NCBI RefSeq assembly: GCF_000023905.1
Contig: NC_013192.1
Coordinates: forward strand, 248,001-312,000
Direction: 5' to 3'
DNA length: 64,000 bases
Source: Leptotrichia buccalis C-1013-b
Lineage (GTDB): Bacteria; Fusobacteriota; Fusobacteriia; Fusobacteriales; Leptotrichiaceae
Shown: piece by piece, positions 8,923 to 21,537 of the stretch
Position numbering within the stretch: position 1 is the first letter of the stretch
Layout of the letters: every line of letters starts with the position of its first letter
Made by a program: the position numbers and the translations under genes
Notes under the pieces: generated by a model
What the model saw: only the letters and a program-made list of their open reading frames with translations
The model's database searches: none
What the model was told of the DNA's origin: nothing

Positions 8923-8940
8923 ACTGTTAAAATTTATTCA

Positions 8941-9747
8941 TTAATTTTTCAAATATTTTTTTCTCAATAAATATGAGACAAATTCCAATATAATCGCCAC
9001 TCCAAATATTAAATACACAAACACCCCGATTTCCCGAATATCAAAATACATTGTCCCAGACATAAACATATCGTATCCAATTCCACCTGCTCCCGCAGCA
9101 GCTCCAACAAGAACCGCATTTGTAAAATTGATTTCAAAACGGATAAATGTCCACGATAAAAGGGAAGTGACTGTGCTTGGCAGTACAGCCTGAAAAATGA
9201 TTTTCCAGGATGAAGCTCCTGTGGCTCTAAGAGCTTCAATAATTCCACTATTGATTTCTTCAATGCTCTCTGAATAGGCTTTTACAAGGTAGGCGACGCT
9301 GTGAAAAGTCATTCCGATAATTGCCGCTTCTACACCAACATTTGCAACGACTGAAAACACCATAACCCATAATATTGTTGGGATTGCACGAATAAATGAC
9401 ATACAAATTTTTATAATTCTGGAAGTACGCTGGCTTGATAAATTTTTTGCTGCAAAAAATGATAAAAATAATGCGATAAATGAGCCAATAATTGTTGTAA
9501 GCACAGCTAATGCGATTGTTACCGCAAGACTGGTAAAAATTTGGATGTATGTATATCTGTCAGATAATTTAGGAGAAAAGAACATAGTTCCCAGATCTTT
9601 AAAAAAATTTTTTGTGGCAATGGCTATATTTACACCGCCAAAATCTATTGTGAGCAGTGTATAAAGTGTTATAATTGATAGCACAGATAAAGTTGCATAT
9701 AAATAAATTCTTGATTTTGTAAGTTTTCTTATTTTTATTTTATCCAA
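8941..9747 (-). CDS. phnE: Phosphonate-type ABC transporter permease (PhnE family), second copy
   Basis: This 268-residue inner-membrane protein has about six hydrophobic helices and a cytoplasmic EAA-type coupling loop, EALRATGASSWKIIFQAVLP, which contacts the ATPase. FEINFTNAVLVGAAAGAGGIG near the C-terminus is typical of PhnE permeases. The start is TTG at 9747, eight bases after AAGGTG; no ATG is close. It follows the other permease by 34 bp and completes a probable heterodimeric channel. The substrate (phosphonate, phosphite or another small anion) cannot be told from the sequence. Confidence 0.85.
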   Translation of the reverse strand: MDKIKIRKLTKSRIYLYATLSVLSIITLYTLLTIDFGGVNIAIATKNFFKDLGTMFFSPKLSDRYTYIQIFTSLAVTIALAVLTTIIGSFIALFLSFFAAKNLSSQRTSRIIKICMSFIRAIPTILWVMVFSVVANVGVEAAIIGMTFHSVAYLVKAYSESIEEINSGIIEALRATGASSWKIIFQAVLPSTVTSLLSWTFIRFEINFTNAVLVGAAAGAGGIGYDMFMSGTMYFDIREIGVFVYLIFGVAIILEFVSYLLRKKYLKN

Positions 9748-9781
9748 AAGGAAATCACCTTCTTTTTTACAATTTTTCTTT

Positions 9782-10576
9782 TTACATCATTTCATTTCTA
9801 AGTTTGTTAGATAACATTTCTATTCCAATTACAATAATTGTAACAATTAAAATTACAAGTCCAACGGCATCATAGCGAAAACTTTTATAATAAAGGCTAA
9901 ACGTAAAACCTATTCCAGTTCCCGTTAAAATCCCAACCAATGTCGATTCTCTCACCCCAGTTTCAATAAAAAACAGAAGCCAGGACAAAAGCTGTGAAGC
10001 AACACTTGGAATAACTCCACAAAATATTATCTGAAAATACGAAGCACCAACAGATGTCAAAGCTTCAATCACATCTCCAGCAACATCATCAATTGTTTCA
10101 GAAAAGGCACGTGTCAAATATCCAAACGTTATGAGAAATAATGCCAGAAAGCCCGTAAATTGACTTTGCTTAAAGGAAAACACCAGTATTAGCGACCAGG
10201 CTACAATTGGCATATTTCTAAAGAAAGAAGCAATTGCTTTAGTTGCAATTTTCGTAAAACCATTAATTCCAGTTGAATTTGAGCCAATTATTGCTAAAAA
10301 TAATGCAAAAGCTGCTGAAATCATTGTGGAAGTTATGGCTAGCAAGACTGTTTTCAGGACTGAACTAATAATTTCTGGAAAATATTGCAGGGCATTTGAT
10401 GTTGGGATAAATTTTTGTAAAAGCCATAAAATTCCCGATGGAATCGAAGAAAACGCCATTCCATTTTCAAAGCCTGAAATGATGGAAGATATTGTATAAA
10501 TTAAAACAATTAAAAAAATAAATATTAGTTTTGAGTAAAATCTTTGCTTAAAAATATCTTTTTTATCTAATTTCAT
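9782..10576 (-). CDS. phnE: Phosphonate-type ABC transporter permease (PhnE family), first copy
   Basis: This 264-residue membrane protein is homologous to the next gene. It shows the same topology, an EAA loop (EALTSVGASYFQIIFCGVIP) and the segment FIETGVRESTLVGILTGTGIG. The ATG follows AAAAGGAGATTTT. It starts 11 bp after the ATPase gene ends, so the three genes are one operon. Many phn operons encode a periplasmic PhnD before or between these genes; none is present here. Confidence 0.87.
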   Translation of the reverse strand: MKLDKKDIFKQRFYSKLIFIFLIVLIYTISSIISGFENGMAFSSIPSGILWLLQKFIPTSNALQYFPEIISSVLKTVLLAITSTMISAAFALFLAIIGSNSTGINGFTKIATKAIASFFRNMPIVAWSLILVFSFKQSQFTGFLALFLITFGYLTRAFSETIDDVAGDVIEALTSVGASYFQIIFCGVIPSVASQLLSWLLFFIETGVRESTLVGILTGTGIGFTFSLYYKSFRYDAVGLVILIVTIIVIGIEMLSNKLRNEMM

Positions 10577-10587
10577 AAAATCTCCTT

Positions 10588-11337
10588 TTATTCATTTTCT
10601 TCATTTTTATAAACAAATTCAATCACATCGTTAGTAAGATTTTCTGTCTTATCATCAAAGACTTTTTCCCCTTTATTCAATGCAATAATTCTGTCAGAAT
10701 ATTTTTTTGCAATATCTACCTGATGAAGATTCACAATACAGGTAATTTTCAGTTCAGAAACAATTTTTCTTAAATAATCCATTATATTTCGAGCAGTTTT
10801 TGGATCAAGTGAAGCAATCGGCTCATCACACAAAAGCAGTTTTGGTTTCTGCATAATTGCCCTTGCAATTCCAACCCGCTGTTTTTGTCCGCCTGACAGT
10901 TCACTACATTTCTGGTAGGCATATTTAGCCATATTGACTTTTTCCAGAAAAGCAAATGCCTCTTTTTTTTCTTCTTCCGAATAAATTCCAAGTATTCCAG
11001 CAATTACTGATTTATAACCAAGGCGTCCATGCAAAACATTTTCAATGACAGTAAGCCTTTCCACAAGATTATAGTTTTGAAAAATCATTCCAATTTCCCG
11101 CCTTACAAGATTAATTTCCTTTTTCTTCAATTTTTCAATATTCTGATTTTCAAAAAGAATTGAACCTTCTGAAATATCAGTCATTTTATTAATGCTTCTA
11201 AGCAATGTCGATTTTCCCGACCCAGACGGTCCAATAATCGATATAAATTCTCCCTTTTCCACATCAAACGAAACATTTTTCAATGCTTCAGTTCCATTAT
11301 TATATTTTTTGGAAACATTTTTTATACTTAATAACAT
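10588..11337 (-). CDS. phnC: Phosphonate-type ABC transporter ATPase (PhnC family)
   Basis: This 249-residue ATPase energises the two permeases that follow. Visible are Walker A GPSGSGKST (residues 36-44), the Q-loop in IGMIFQNYNLVERLTVIENV, the signature LSGGQKQRVGIARAI, Walker B LLLCDEP and a conserved His in VNLHQVDIAKKYSDRI. The NYNLVERLTVIENVLHGRLG segment is typical of PhnC. The ATG follows AAAGGATTTTTT. It is the first gene of the operon, and the 200 bp upstream contain no binding-protein gene. Confidence 0.9.
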   Translation of the reverse strand: MLLSIKNVSKKYNNGTEALKNVSFDVEKGEFISIIGPSGSGKSTLLRSINKMTDISEGSILFENQNIEKLKKKEINLVRREIGMIFQNYNLVERLTVIENVLHGRLGYKSVIAGILGIYSEEEKKEAFAFLEKVNMAKYAYQKCSELSGGQKQRVGIARAIMQKPKLLLCDEPIASLDPKTARNIMDYLRKIVSELKITCIVNLHQVDIAKKYSDRIIALNKGEKVFDDKTENLTNDVIEFVYKNEENE

Positions 11338-11451
11338 AAAAAATCCTTTCTATATAATCTCAAATTGCTTGATAAAAACTAAATAAATCTATTTTAAGTG
11401 TTACAATTTTTAAATTTGATATTAAAAGTTTTACTGTACAAATGAAAACTT

Positions 11452-11482
11452 AAAAAACAAGGCATATCAGTTTTGGTATGCC
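11452..11482 (-). terminator. Terminator after the coiled-coil envelope protein gene
   Basis: On the minus strand GGCATACC-AAAACT-GATATGCC forms an 8-bp stem with one wobble, followed by TTGTTTTTTAAG. It lies about 60 bp past the stop at 11540 and separates that gene from the transporter operon. Confidence 0.8.
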
Positions 11483-11539
11483 TATTGTATTTTTAAAATT
11501 TTAAATAATTAATAATTTTTAATTCTCAAAGTTCTGTAT

Positions 11540-13042
11540 TTATTGTCCAATATTGATTCTATTAGAATTTTTACTGGAATTTTTACTTGTATTCTGATTT
11601 TCAGCATTAGTGTTACTTGAATTTGAATTATTCAAAATATTAATGGTAGAATTATTATTTTGAGAATCATTTTCATTAATTGCTGTAGCTGGTTGTCCAG
11701 TAGTAATTATTGTTCCAAGTGAAAGCAAATCTCTCTGCAATTTATCAAGTTTATTTTTTTGAGCATAAACATTATCAATTAATGTTTCAATATTTTTATT
11801 ATCTTCTTCATACTTAGTCATAATTTGCTGATAATTATTATTTCGTAAATTTTCAATTTTTTTTGTCAATAAAGTTTTTTCTTCGTCAGTCAATACAGTA
11901 CGATTTAAATTTTTAAAGTTATTATTTTCTAAAATAAGTTCAGAAGAAAGTTTCATAACTTTTCCTTCCAGCAAATCATTTTTTGAATATTCAATAATTG
12001 AACTGATTTTATTTGCTGTAAATAATGTTTTTGTGTTCAAAGTATCCTTATTATAAGTAATAATGTAGTCATTATTTTGTCCATTTACCAATGCTTTTGT
12101 ATTACTATCCAACAAAATTTCGCCATTAATTTTAGAAATATCTCCATTCAATCCACTAACTTTTATTTTACCATTATTGATATTAATATCCGATATTAAG
12201 ATGTTCAATTCTTTTATTTCCCGTACAAGAGAAGTTGCTTTTAAAGCATTGTTTAGAGAAGTTTCCAAATTTTTCCCTTTATCTAAAAATATATATAAAT
12301 TCATATTTTGAGCATTACCACTAGAATTTATATTGTTAAAATCATTCAGTGAAATTTCCTTTTCTAGTTTAGTTAGATTATTAGAAACATTTGTAAGTGT
12401 AATATCCCTTTCCAGCTCAATTTCTGAAATATTCTTCTCAATATTTTCCTTTTCAGCATTAATAGCCTGTACCAACGGCTTAATTTCGTTATTCAGTTCA
12501 ATAATTTTTTGAGCCTTATTTTTCAAATCTGTAATTTCACCATAATCCTTTTTCAAAGTGTTAATTTTTTCAATATTTTTAACTTTACTATTGATAAAAT
12601 TATCTGTATTAGTTGTCAAATCCGTAACTTTACCAGTTGTTTCCTTAATAAAATCATCAGTTGTTTTATCAGTTTTTTCCTGCGCAGTAAGAGAATCTAT
12701 TTTATTGGTAAAAGTGTCAATTTGAGAATTTTTATCGTTATAAACTTTATCCAGATTTACATCTTCCAATTTTAAATTAGACAATGTCAGTTTTGGCATA
12801 ATCTTAAATAATCCAGTTCGTATAATTCCGACGGTAGCCCGTCCCTTACCTAAATTTTTTCCATTAACTACAAAATTATCAAAAATCATTTCATGATTTT
12901 TCACAGAAAATTTGACATTTTTAAATTCAGAATGTTTAGTTTTTGCCATAATTGAAACAATATTACTAGAAAACATAATACCAAAAAATATTATAATTAA
13001 AATTAATAATGCAAAACTTAATAAATATTTTAAATATTTCAC
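11540..13042 (-). CDS. Membrane-anchored coiled-coil protein of unknown function
   Basis: The 500-residue protein starts at GTG 13042, after AAGGAGGGTATTTT. It has one N-terminal membrane helix (about residues 5-33). The region after it (FKNVKFSVKNHEMIFDNFVVNG... LTLSNLKLEDVNLDKVY) reads like the repeated beta-strand modules of AsmA/TamB-like inner-membrane-anchored proteins. Long Lys/Glu/Asn-rich coiled coils follow, and the tail is a low-complexity Asn/Ser/Thr stretch of about 50 residues. I do not recognise a named family with confidence; TIGR03545-like or AsmA-like is my best guess. It is followed by a terminator and is probably monocistronic, or co-transcribed with the foldase gene upstream. 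Confidence 0.55.
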   Translation of the reverse strand: MKYLKYLLSFALLILIIIFFGIMFSSNIVSIMAKTKHSEFKNVKFSVKNHEMIFDNFVVNGKNLGKGRATVGIIRTGLFKIMPKLTLSNLKLEDVNLDKVYNDKNSQIDTFTNKIDSLTAQEKTDKTTDDFIKETTGKVTDLTTNTDNFINSKVKNIEKINTLKKDYGEITDLKNKAQKIIELNNEIKPLVQAINAEKENIEKNISEIELERDITLTNVSNNLTKLEKEISLNDFNNINSSGNAQNMNLYIFLDKGKNLETSLNNALKATSLVREIKELNILISDININNGKIKVSGLNGDISKINGEILLDSNTKALVNGQNNDYIITYNKDTLNTKTLFTANKISSIIEYSKNDLLEGKVMKLSSELILENNNFKNLNRTVLTDEEKTLLTKKIENLRNNNYQQIMTKYEEDNKNIETLIDNVYAQKNKLDKLQRDLLSLGTIITTGQPATAINENDSQNNNSTINILNNSNSSNTNAENQNTSKNSSKNSNRINIGQ

Positions 13043-13103
13043 AAAATACCCTCCTTTTAGTTAATTTTAGTTTTATTAAAAAATGTATTTAACATATTAA
13101 ATA

Positions 13104-13151
13104 AGCTGTTAAAAATAGATGCCATGAATTTTATATCTATTTAAAACAGCT
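13104..13151 (-). terminator. Probable terminator after the foldase lipoprotein gene
   Basis: Arms AGCTGTTAAAAATAGAT and ATCTATTTAAAACAGCT pair at 15 of 17 positions around a 14-nt loop. On the minus strand the hairpin is followed only by a broken T-run (TTATTTAATA), so termination may be partial. Confidence 0.5.
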
Positions 13152-13177
13152 CCTTTCCAAATTATTTGAGTCAAAAA

Positions 13178-14074
13178 CTATTTAATATTTTTTAATGCTT
13201 CATCCATATTAGATAATTTAAATTCGTCAGATATGGATTTTAAATATTTTTGTTGTTCAACTTGTCTTTTTTGATTTCTCAATTGAGTTTTTATAGTTTC
13301 TTTAACTTTTTCAAATGGAATTAATCCTTTACCATTTCTTTCCAGAACCTTTACAACATATAAATCATTTCCAACAGTAACTACTTTATTTACAATTTGT
13401 CCAGCCTTAACATCCTTTATAGCTTCATTTAAAGGACCAAAACGACTTGATAATTGAGTTAATGGAATTTCCTGAGTTTCACCATTTTCAGTAACTCCTT
13501 GAATATTTGCATTATATTTACGGGCATATGAAGTAAAATCTGCTGGATTTGCAATAGCTTCCTTTAGTACTTGATTTGCCTTTGCAGAATCTGAAGTATT
13601 AAATACAATAAGCTGTAATCTTACAGAATCTTCTTGTCGTGTAAAATTAGCTGCATTAGCATCATAAATATTTTTAGCATCTGCATCAGTAACTTTAGCT
13701 TTATCATTTACTTCATTTAACGTAGCCAAACTTGCCAATAATTGTTCTTGTAAAATATCTGTACTTTCAGTATATTTTTTATCCTGATCCAATTTTTTTT
13801 CTTTCCCTTTAATTGCAAGTGCCCTATTCAAAGCAATATTTTTAATAATAGACTGTTTCATCTGTGCAATTTGATCAGAAGTAAGGTCTTTCTCATCTAC
13901 TCCACTTGAATAAAGACTTTTTGCCAGTTCATTATTAACTTCGTTTTCATAAACTTTAATTTGCTTGTCTGGTGATTCAAACAACACCTTTCCACTTTGT
14001 CCAGCATTATTTTTACAAGATAATGCAAATACGCATAGTACTGTCAATACACCTATTTTAATTTTATTTTTCAT
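13178..14074 (-). CDS. PrsA/SurA-like peptidyl-prolyl isomerase lipoprotein
   Basis: This is a likely extracytoplasmic folding factor for exported proteins. The start is ATG 14074, because GGAGG sits 4 bases upstream. An in-frame TTG at 14095 lies before that site and is rejected. The 298-residue protein has a lipoprotein signal ending in lipobox ALSC. A SurA-type N-terminal helical region follows (LAKSLYSSGVDEKDLTSDQ). A parvulin (PPIC) core at about residues 145-260 contains VRLQLIVFNTSDSAKANQVL, DFTSYARKYNANIQG and VGNDLYVVKVLERNGKG. Which membrane it is anchored to cannot be told. Confidence 0.82.
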   Translation of the reverse strand: MKNKIKIGVLTVLCVFALSCKNNAGQSGKVLFESPDKQIKVYENEVNNELAKSLYSSGVDEKDLTSDQIAQMKQSIIKNIALNRALAIKGKEKKLDQDKKYTESTDILQEQLLASLATLNEVNDKAKVTDADAKNIYDANAANFTRQEDSVRLQLIVFNTSDSAKANQVLKEAIANPADFTSYARKYNANIQGVTENGETQEIPLTQLSSRFGPLNEAIKDVKAGQIVNKVVTVGNDLYVVKVLERNGKGLIPFEKVKETIKTQLRNQKRQVEQQKYLKSISDEFKLSNMDEALKNIK

Positions 14075-14547
14075 TTTTCCTCCAATAGTATTCAAATTTA
14101 ATAATATTTACATTTTTAGTATATCATAACATTCCAAACATTTCAAAATATTTTTTATATTAAATTATTTTTTATTGATAAAATATATGAAAAAAATTTA
14201 TTTGTAAGAAACAGAAAGTTTTCTAATTCTTCTTAAGAGTTAAAATTGTGGAAGAATTTTTTCTAAAATACTTTATGATATAAGGCTTACAATTTACTAT
14301 TTATTCGGAGAAGCCTAAATCTTTTTTTGAAAAGAACTTATTTATCACTGATTGTAATAACTTTATCATATAAAGTTTTGTTACTATAAATTCAGAATAG
14401 CAATAATAATTCTAGCAATAATAATTTTTTCTAAATTTGATAGAGATATCGGCATACCATTTTTAGTTTTTTTAATATATTTTAGAAGTTGCACTTGATT
14501 ATACAATACACCCAACTAAAAATAACAAAAAAAATTGAAAAAAGTAG
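14075..14547. other. Intergenic region upstream of the rRNA operon
   Basis: About 470 bp of AT-rich DNA with no supported gene separate the foldase gene from the rRNA promoter. The only notable sequence is a short repeat at 14467-14502 that recurs at 33285-33317. Confidence 0.6.
14467..14502 (+). repeat. Short dispersed repeat (copy 1)
   Basis: The segment containing TTTTTAATATATTT and then GTTGCACTTGATTATA recurs in the same orientation at 33285-33317, with only the few bases between the two blocks changed. Both copies are intergenic. It could be a remnant end of a mobile element, but no transposase is near either copy. Confidence 0.45.
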
Positions 14548-14576
14548 TTGACAAATAAATTTAATTATGATAATAT
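14548..14576 (+). promoter_or_regulatory. rRNA operon promoter
   Basis: A consensus -35 TTGACA (14548-14553) is followed after 17 bp by TAATAT (14571-14576) within an A/T-only stretch. Upstream is an A-rich tract (AATAACAAAAAAAATTG) that could serve as an UP element. It is the only good sigma-70 type match close to the 16S gene, about 150 bp upstream of the mature 5' end. Confidence 0.75.
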
Positions 14577-14730
14577 ATATCTTGTCGATACAAAAAGTAT
14601 CAAAGGACAATGATATAAGAATAGAAGAAGCAATAAGTGTAAAAGATAAATATTAATGTCAAGAGCTCTTGTCTATAAGATAAGATTCTCGTCAAGACAA
14701 AAGGTGAAATTAAATATATGTAAAATATAT

Positions 14731-16243
<1,513 letters not shown>

Positions 16244-16280
16244 TAAGGAGTAACAAACACTGCTTCTTCTTATGTCTTTT

Positions 16281-16357
<77 letters not shown>

Positions 16358-16373
16358 TATTAATTAAAGTCTT

Positions 16374-16449
16374 GGGGATATAGCTCAGTTGGGAGAGCGC
16401 TGCCCTTGCAAGGCAGAGGTCAGCGGTTCGAACCCGCTTATCTCCACCA
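16374..16449 (+). tRNA. tRNA-Ala (anticodon TGC)
   Basis: A 76-nt cloverleaf with encoded CCA has acceptor GGGGATA pairing with TATCTCC (one G-T wobble). The anticodon TGC is at 16407-16409 and the T-arm is GCGGTTCGAACCCGC. It is the second spacer tRNA, 16 bp after tRNA-Ile. Confidence 0.98.
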
Positions 16450-16460
16450 ATTATATTTAG

Positions 16461-16492
16461 GACAATGGGAAATGAATAGTAGGTAAAAGATT
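16461..16492 (+). other. Left arm of the 23S precursor processing stem
   Basis: GACAATGGGAAATGAATAGT (16461-16480) and the following AGGTAAAAGATT are nearly complementary to 19430-19463, just past the 23S gene. Such stems bracket 23S precursors and are cut by RNase III in studied bacteria. Confidence 0.75.
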
Positions 16493-16523
16493 ACAATAAA
16501 CTAGAGTAAAAGTTATTCTGGAG

Positions 16524-19429
<2,906 letters not shown>

Positions 19430-19433
<4 letters not shown>

Positions 19434-19463
19434 TTTTACTACTACTATTTATTTCTCATTGTC
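19430..19463 (+). other. Right arm of the 23S precursor processing stem
   Basis: AATCTTTTACTACTACTATT and the following TATTTCTCATTGTC pair with 16461-16492. The pairing has a few mismatches near the middle and perfect ends (GACAATG/CATTGTC and AAAAGATT/AATCTTTT). Confidence 0.75.
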
Positions 19464-19487
19464 TTAACTTGACAATTTAATTTTTGA

Positions 19488-19603
19488 AGTTTGGTGATGT
19501 TAGCAGCAGGGATATACCCGGTTACATTTCGAACCCGGCAGTTAAGTCTGTTTACGCCTAAAATACTTGGATTTGTCCCGGGAAAATAGGTAGTTGCCAA
19601 ACT
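19488..19603 (+). rRNA. rrf: 5S ribosomal RNA
   Basis: The 116-nt gene is bounded by complementary ends AGTTTGG (19488-19494) and CCAAACT (19597-19603). It contains the loop-A to helix-III segment CCCGGTTACATTTCGAACCC and the conserved GTTAAG. A run of seven T's follows directly. Confidence 0.95.
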
Positions 19604-19618
19604 TTTTTTCTTTTGCGT

Positions 19619-19695
19619 GTCTCCGTAGCTCAGCCGGTTAGAGCATCTGACTGTTAATCAGAGGGTCGTTGGTTCGAGTCCAACCGGGGACGCCA
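19619..19695 (+). tRNA. tRNA-Asn (anticodon GTT)
   Basis: A 77-nt cloverleaf with encoded CCA has acceptor GTCTCCG pairing with CGGGGAC (one G-T wobble). The D-arm begins TAGCTCAGC, the anticodon GTT is at 19653-19655, and the T-arm is TTGGTTCGAGTCCAA. It lies 15 bp after 5S and is probably the last gene of the operon. It is followed by long T-runs (TTTTTTTTATTTTTTTTTCC). Confidence 0.97.
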
Positions 19696-19893
19696 TTTTT
19701 TTTATTTTTTTTTCCTGTAATTCCACTTCATAGCATGTCACTTACAGTTAGTTATTTTTTAATTTTAATCATCAAATCTATTCTTATACTATTCCCCGTC
19801 TAAATAGTACATAATTAGTAAAGAGTTAAAAGTTTTTATCCTTAACATAGTTTCTATTTTATAATGGGATTTAGTATTGGATTATTCTATTTA

Positions 19894-20234
19894 ATACTAA
19901 ACCCCGTTTAAAAATAAGAATAAATTTTTATAATAGGGTTGTTCAATAGCTAATTCATAATCATTCAGCTTTTTCCTTTTTTATTTTCGTAGGATTGCTC
20001 ATTGCCGCAAATCCTACAACCTATGGATAGTCTACGACATTTTTTCTGCACTGCCAAAAAACTCGCTATGCTCAGACAGTTTTGTCAGCACAGAAAAATG
20101 CTCCGACATATTAGTTTATACTAGAATCTATTTAAAAGATGAAAATTATATCTTAAATTACTTGAAAATATTAGGTTTATCCTCTTTATTAAAAATGTTT
20201 TTAATAAATTTGTTATTTAAATGGGGTTTAGTAT
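19894..20234. repeat. MITE-like element with terminal inverted repeats (copy 1)
   Basis: The ends are ATACTAAACCCCGTTTAAA (19894-19912) and TTTAAATGGGGTTTAGTAT (20216-20234), which are inverted repeats with one mismatch. The interior holds strong hairpins: GTAGGATT...AATCCTAC (about 19989-20017), and a long imperfect stem between AGTTTTTTGG-type and CAAAACT-type sequence (about 20038-20100). An inverted second copy is at 40475-40738. There is no coding capacity, so any movement would need a transposase from elsewhere. Confidence 0.7.
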
Positions 20235-20556
20235 GAGATACTAATTTTATGTAATCTACTTTGTTTTAAAAATATAATTAAGAAAATTTAAGCAGATAGT
20301 TAAAATTTTAGTATGATTAAAGATTATAAAAGTAAGATAAAAGTAGATTTTATGATTTTTGTTGGTATAATTTTATTTTAAGAATAATATTATTTTTTAT
20401 ATATAAAATATAATAAAAAATTAGAAAAAGGTTGAAAAAGTTTTTTTTGTATGATATAAAGTATTAGGAATAAAATAAAAATATTTATAAAATATTTGAT
20501 AGTTTTATCGTAGTAATTTGGAAATAGTGTGAAATTATTTTATAAATTGAAATTAA

Positions 20557-20665
20557 GAGTTTAGACTACATTATTTAGGTAGAGAAATTTTCTTGATTTA
20601 TACTTAGGTTATAGTTTAAGTATAATAGAGTTAAGTGATTTGTCGCTTAAATAGTGTAGTTTAAA
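20557..20665. repeat. Three-stem palindromic structure
   Basis: Outer arms (TTTAGACTACATTATTTAGG, 20560-20579; CTTAAATAGTGTAGTTTAAA, 20646-20665) pair at about 16 of 20 positions. Inside are a perfect 8-bp hairpin TATACTTA/TAAGTATA (about 20599-20625) and an 8-bp hairpin TTAAGTGA-TTTG-TCGCTTAA (20631-20650) that shares bases with the outer stem. It could be a small mobile repeat, an RNA or a tandem-terminator relic. No second copy was seen. Confidence 0.45.
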
Positions 20666-20734
20666 TTTTTTATGTTATCATAATTTATAAAGCCGAAAAG
20701 AATATAAAAAATAAGATAGATTTTGGATTTTTAT

Positions 20735-20795
20735 AGACATCCTAATGTTCAATTGATAAAATAAATAGTCTGACGTTTGAGTAAGATAATTATAA
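20735..20795 (+). repeat. Dispersed intergenic repeat, divergent copy
   Basis: TTCAATTGATAAAATAAATA followed by GTTTGAGTAAGATAATTATAA resembles the unit best preserved at 21599-21672 (TTGAACTGATAAAATTAAG, then GTTTAAGTAAAATAGTCATAA). Confidence 0.4.
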
Positions 20796-20892
20796 TTTTT
20801 TGATGGAATGATAAAAGTAGTATAAATTTTAAATTTTTAGATATACTTTATTTATGTAATATTTAAAAATAAACAGAAGAAAGGAAATTAAA

Positions 20893-21537
20893 ATGAATAA
20901 AGAATTGAAATTATATATTGTGAGACATGGGCAAACAGAATGGAATGTTTTGGAAAAGTTTCAAGGGCAATTAAATTCACCACTTACAGAAAGAGGAATT
21001 GAAAAAGTTGGGAAAATCGGGAAGGAACTTGAAAATGTGAAATTTGAGGCTGTATATACGAGTGAGCTTGGGAGAACTATTGGGACAGCTGAGATAATTT
21101 TGGAGAAGAATAATTTTGAGAAGAAAAAAAATATAGAGAAAAGATTGAAATTAAAAAAATTACCTGAATTAAATGAAATTTATTTTGGAGAATGGCAAGG
21201 GATGGATTTTAAGGAAATTTTTTTGAAATATCCAGAAGAGGCTCATAATTATTTTTATGATGTAAAAAATTATTGTGCGAAAAATGTGAAAGGAGAGGAA
21301 TTGAAAGATGGACTCGAAAGATTTTTGTTAGGGTTGAAAAAGATTGTAAATAATAATGAAGAAGGGAATATTTTAATCGTAACTCATGGGACGGTTTTGG
21401 AATTATTTTTTAATTATATTGAAAATAAGGAAGCTGATGATTTGGATGAAAGGAAATTAATTGGAAATGGTGAATATCGGATATTTACTTATAAAAATGG
21501 AAAATATTTGATGGAAACTTTGGGAAAAAAATTATAA
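20893..21537 (+). CDS. Histidine phosphatase superfamily protein (phosphoglycerate mutase-like)
   Basis: The 214-residue protein belongs to the phosphohistidine phosphatase/mutase branch. It has the catalytic N-terminal motif IVRHGQTEWN (residues 9-18), the FQGQLNSPLTERG segment, the mid-protein ELNEIYFGEWQGM region supplying the acidic catalytic residue, and the second His in VTHGT. Members include 2,3-bisphosphoglycerate mutases, GpmB-type phosphatases and CobC (alpha-ribazole phosphatase). The corrin gene 400 bp downstream mildly favours a CobC-like role, but the sequence does not decide it. The ATG follows AAAGGAAATTAAA. Confidence 0.8.
   Translation: MNKELKLYIVRHGQTEWNVLEKFQGQLNSPLTERGIEKVGKIGKELENVKFEAVYTSELGRTIGTAEIILEKNNFEKKKNIEKRLKLKKLPELNEIYFGEWQGMDFKEIFLKYPEEAHNYFYDVKNYCAKNVKGEELKDGLERFLLGLKKIVNNNEEGNILIVTHGTVLELFFNYIENKEADDLDERKLIGNGEYRIFTYKNGKYLMETLGKKL

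Larger units (their letters stand above)
8414..8940. other. Intergenic region, 527 bp
   Basis: No credible coding region is present on either strand. It holds a partial copy of a dispersed intergenic repeat (8811-8843) and, at its right end, the terminator of the phosphonate-type transporter operon. The rest is AT-rich sequence with frequent stops. Confidence 0.7.
19696..20892. other. Gene-free region of about 1.2 kb after the rRNA operon
   Basis: No ORF here has a Shine-Dalgarno or family resemblance. It contains T-runs after tRNA-Asn, a 341-bp element with terminal inverted repeats (19894-20234), a possible smaller related element (about 19785-19880), a three-stem palindrome (20557-20665) and one copy of a dispersed repeat (20735-20795). 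The final 90 bp carry the leader of the histidine phosphatase gene. Confidence 0.7.
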
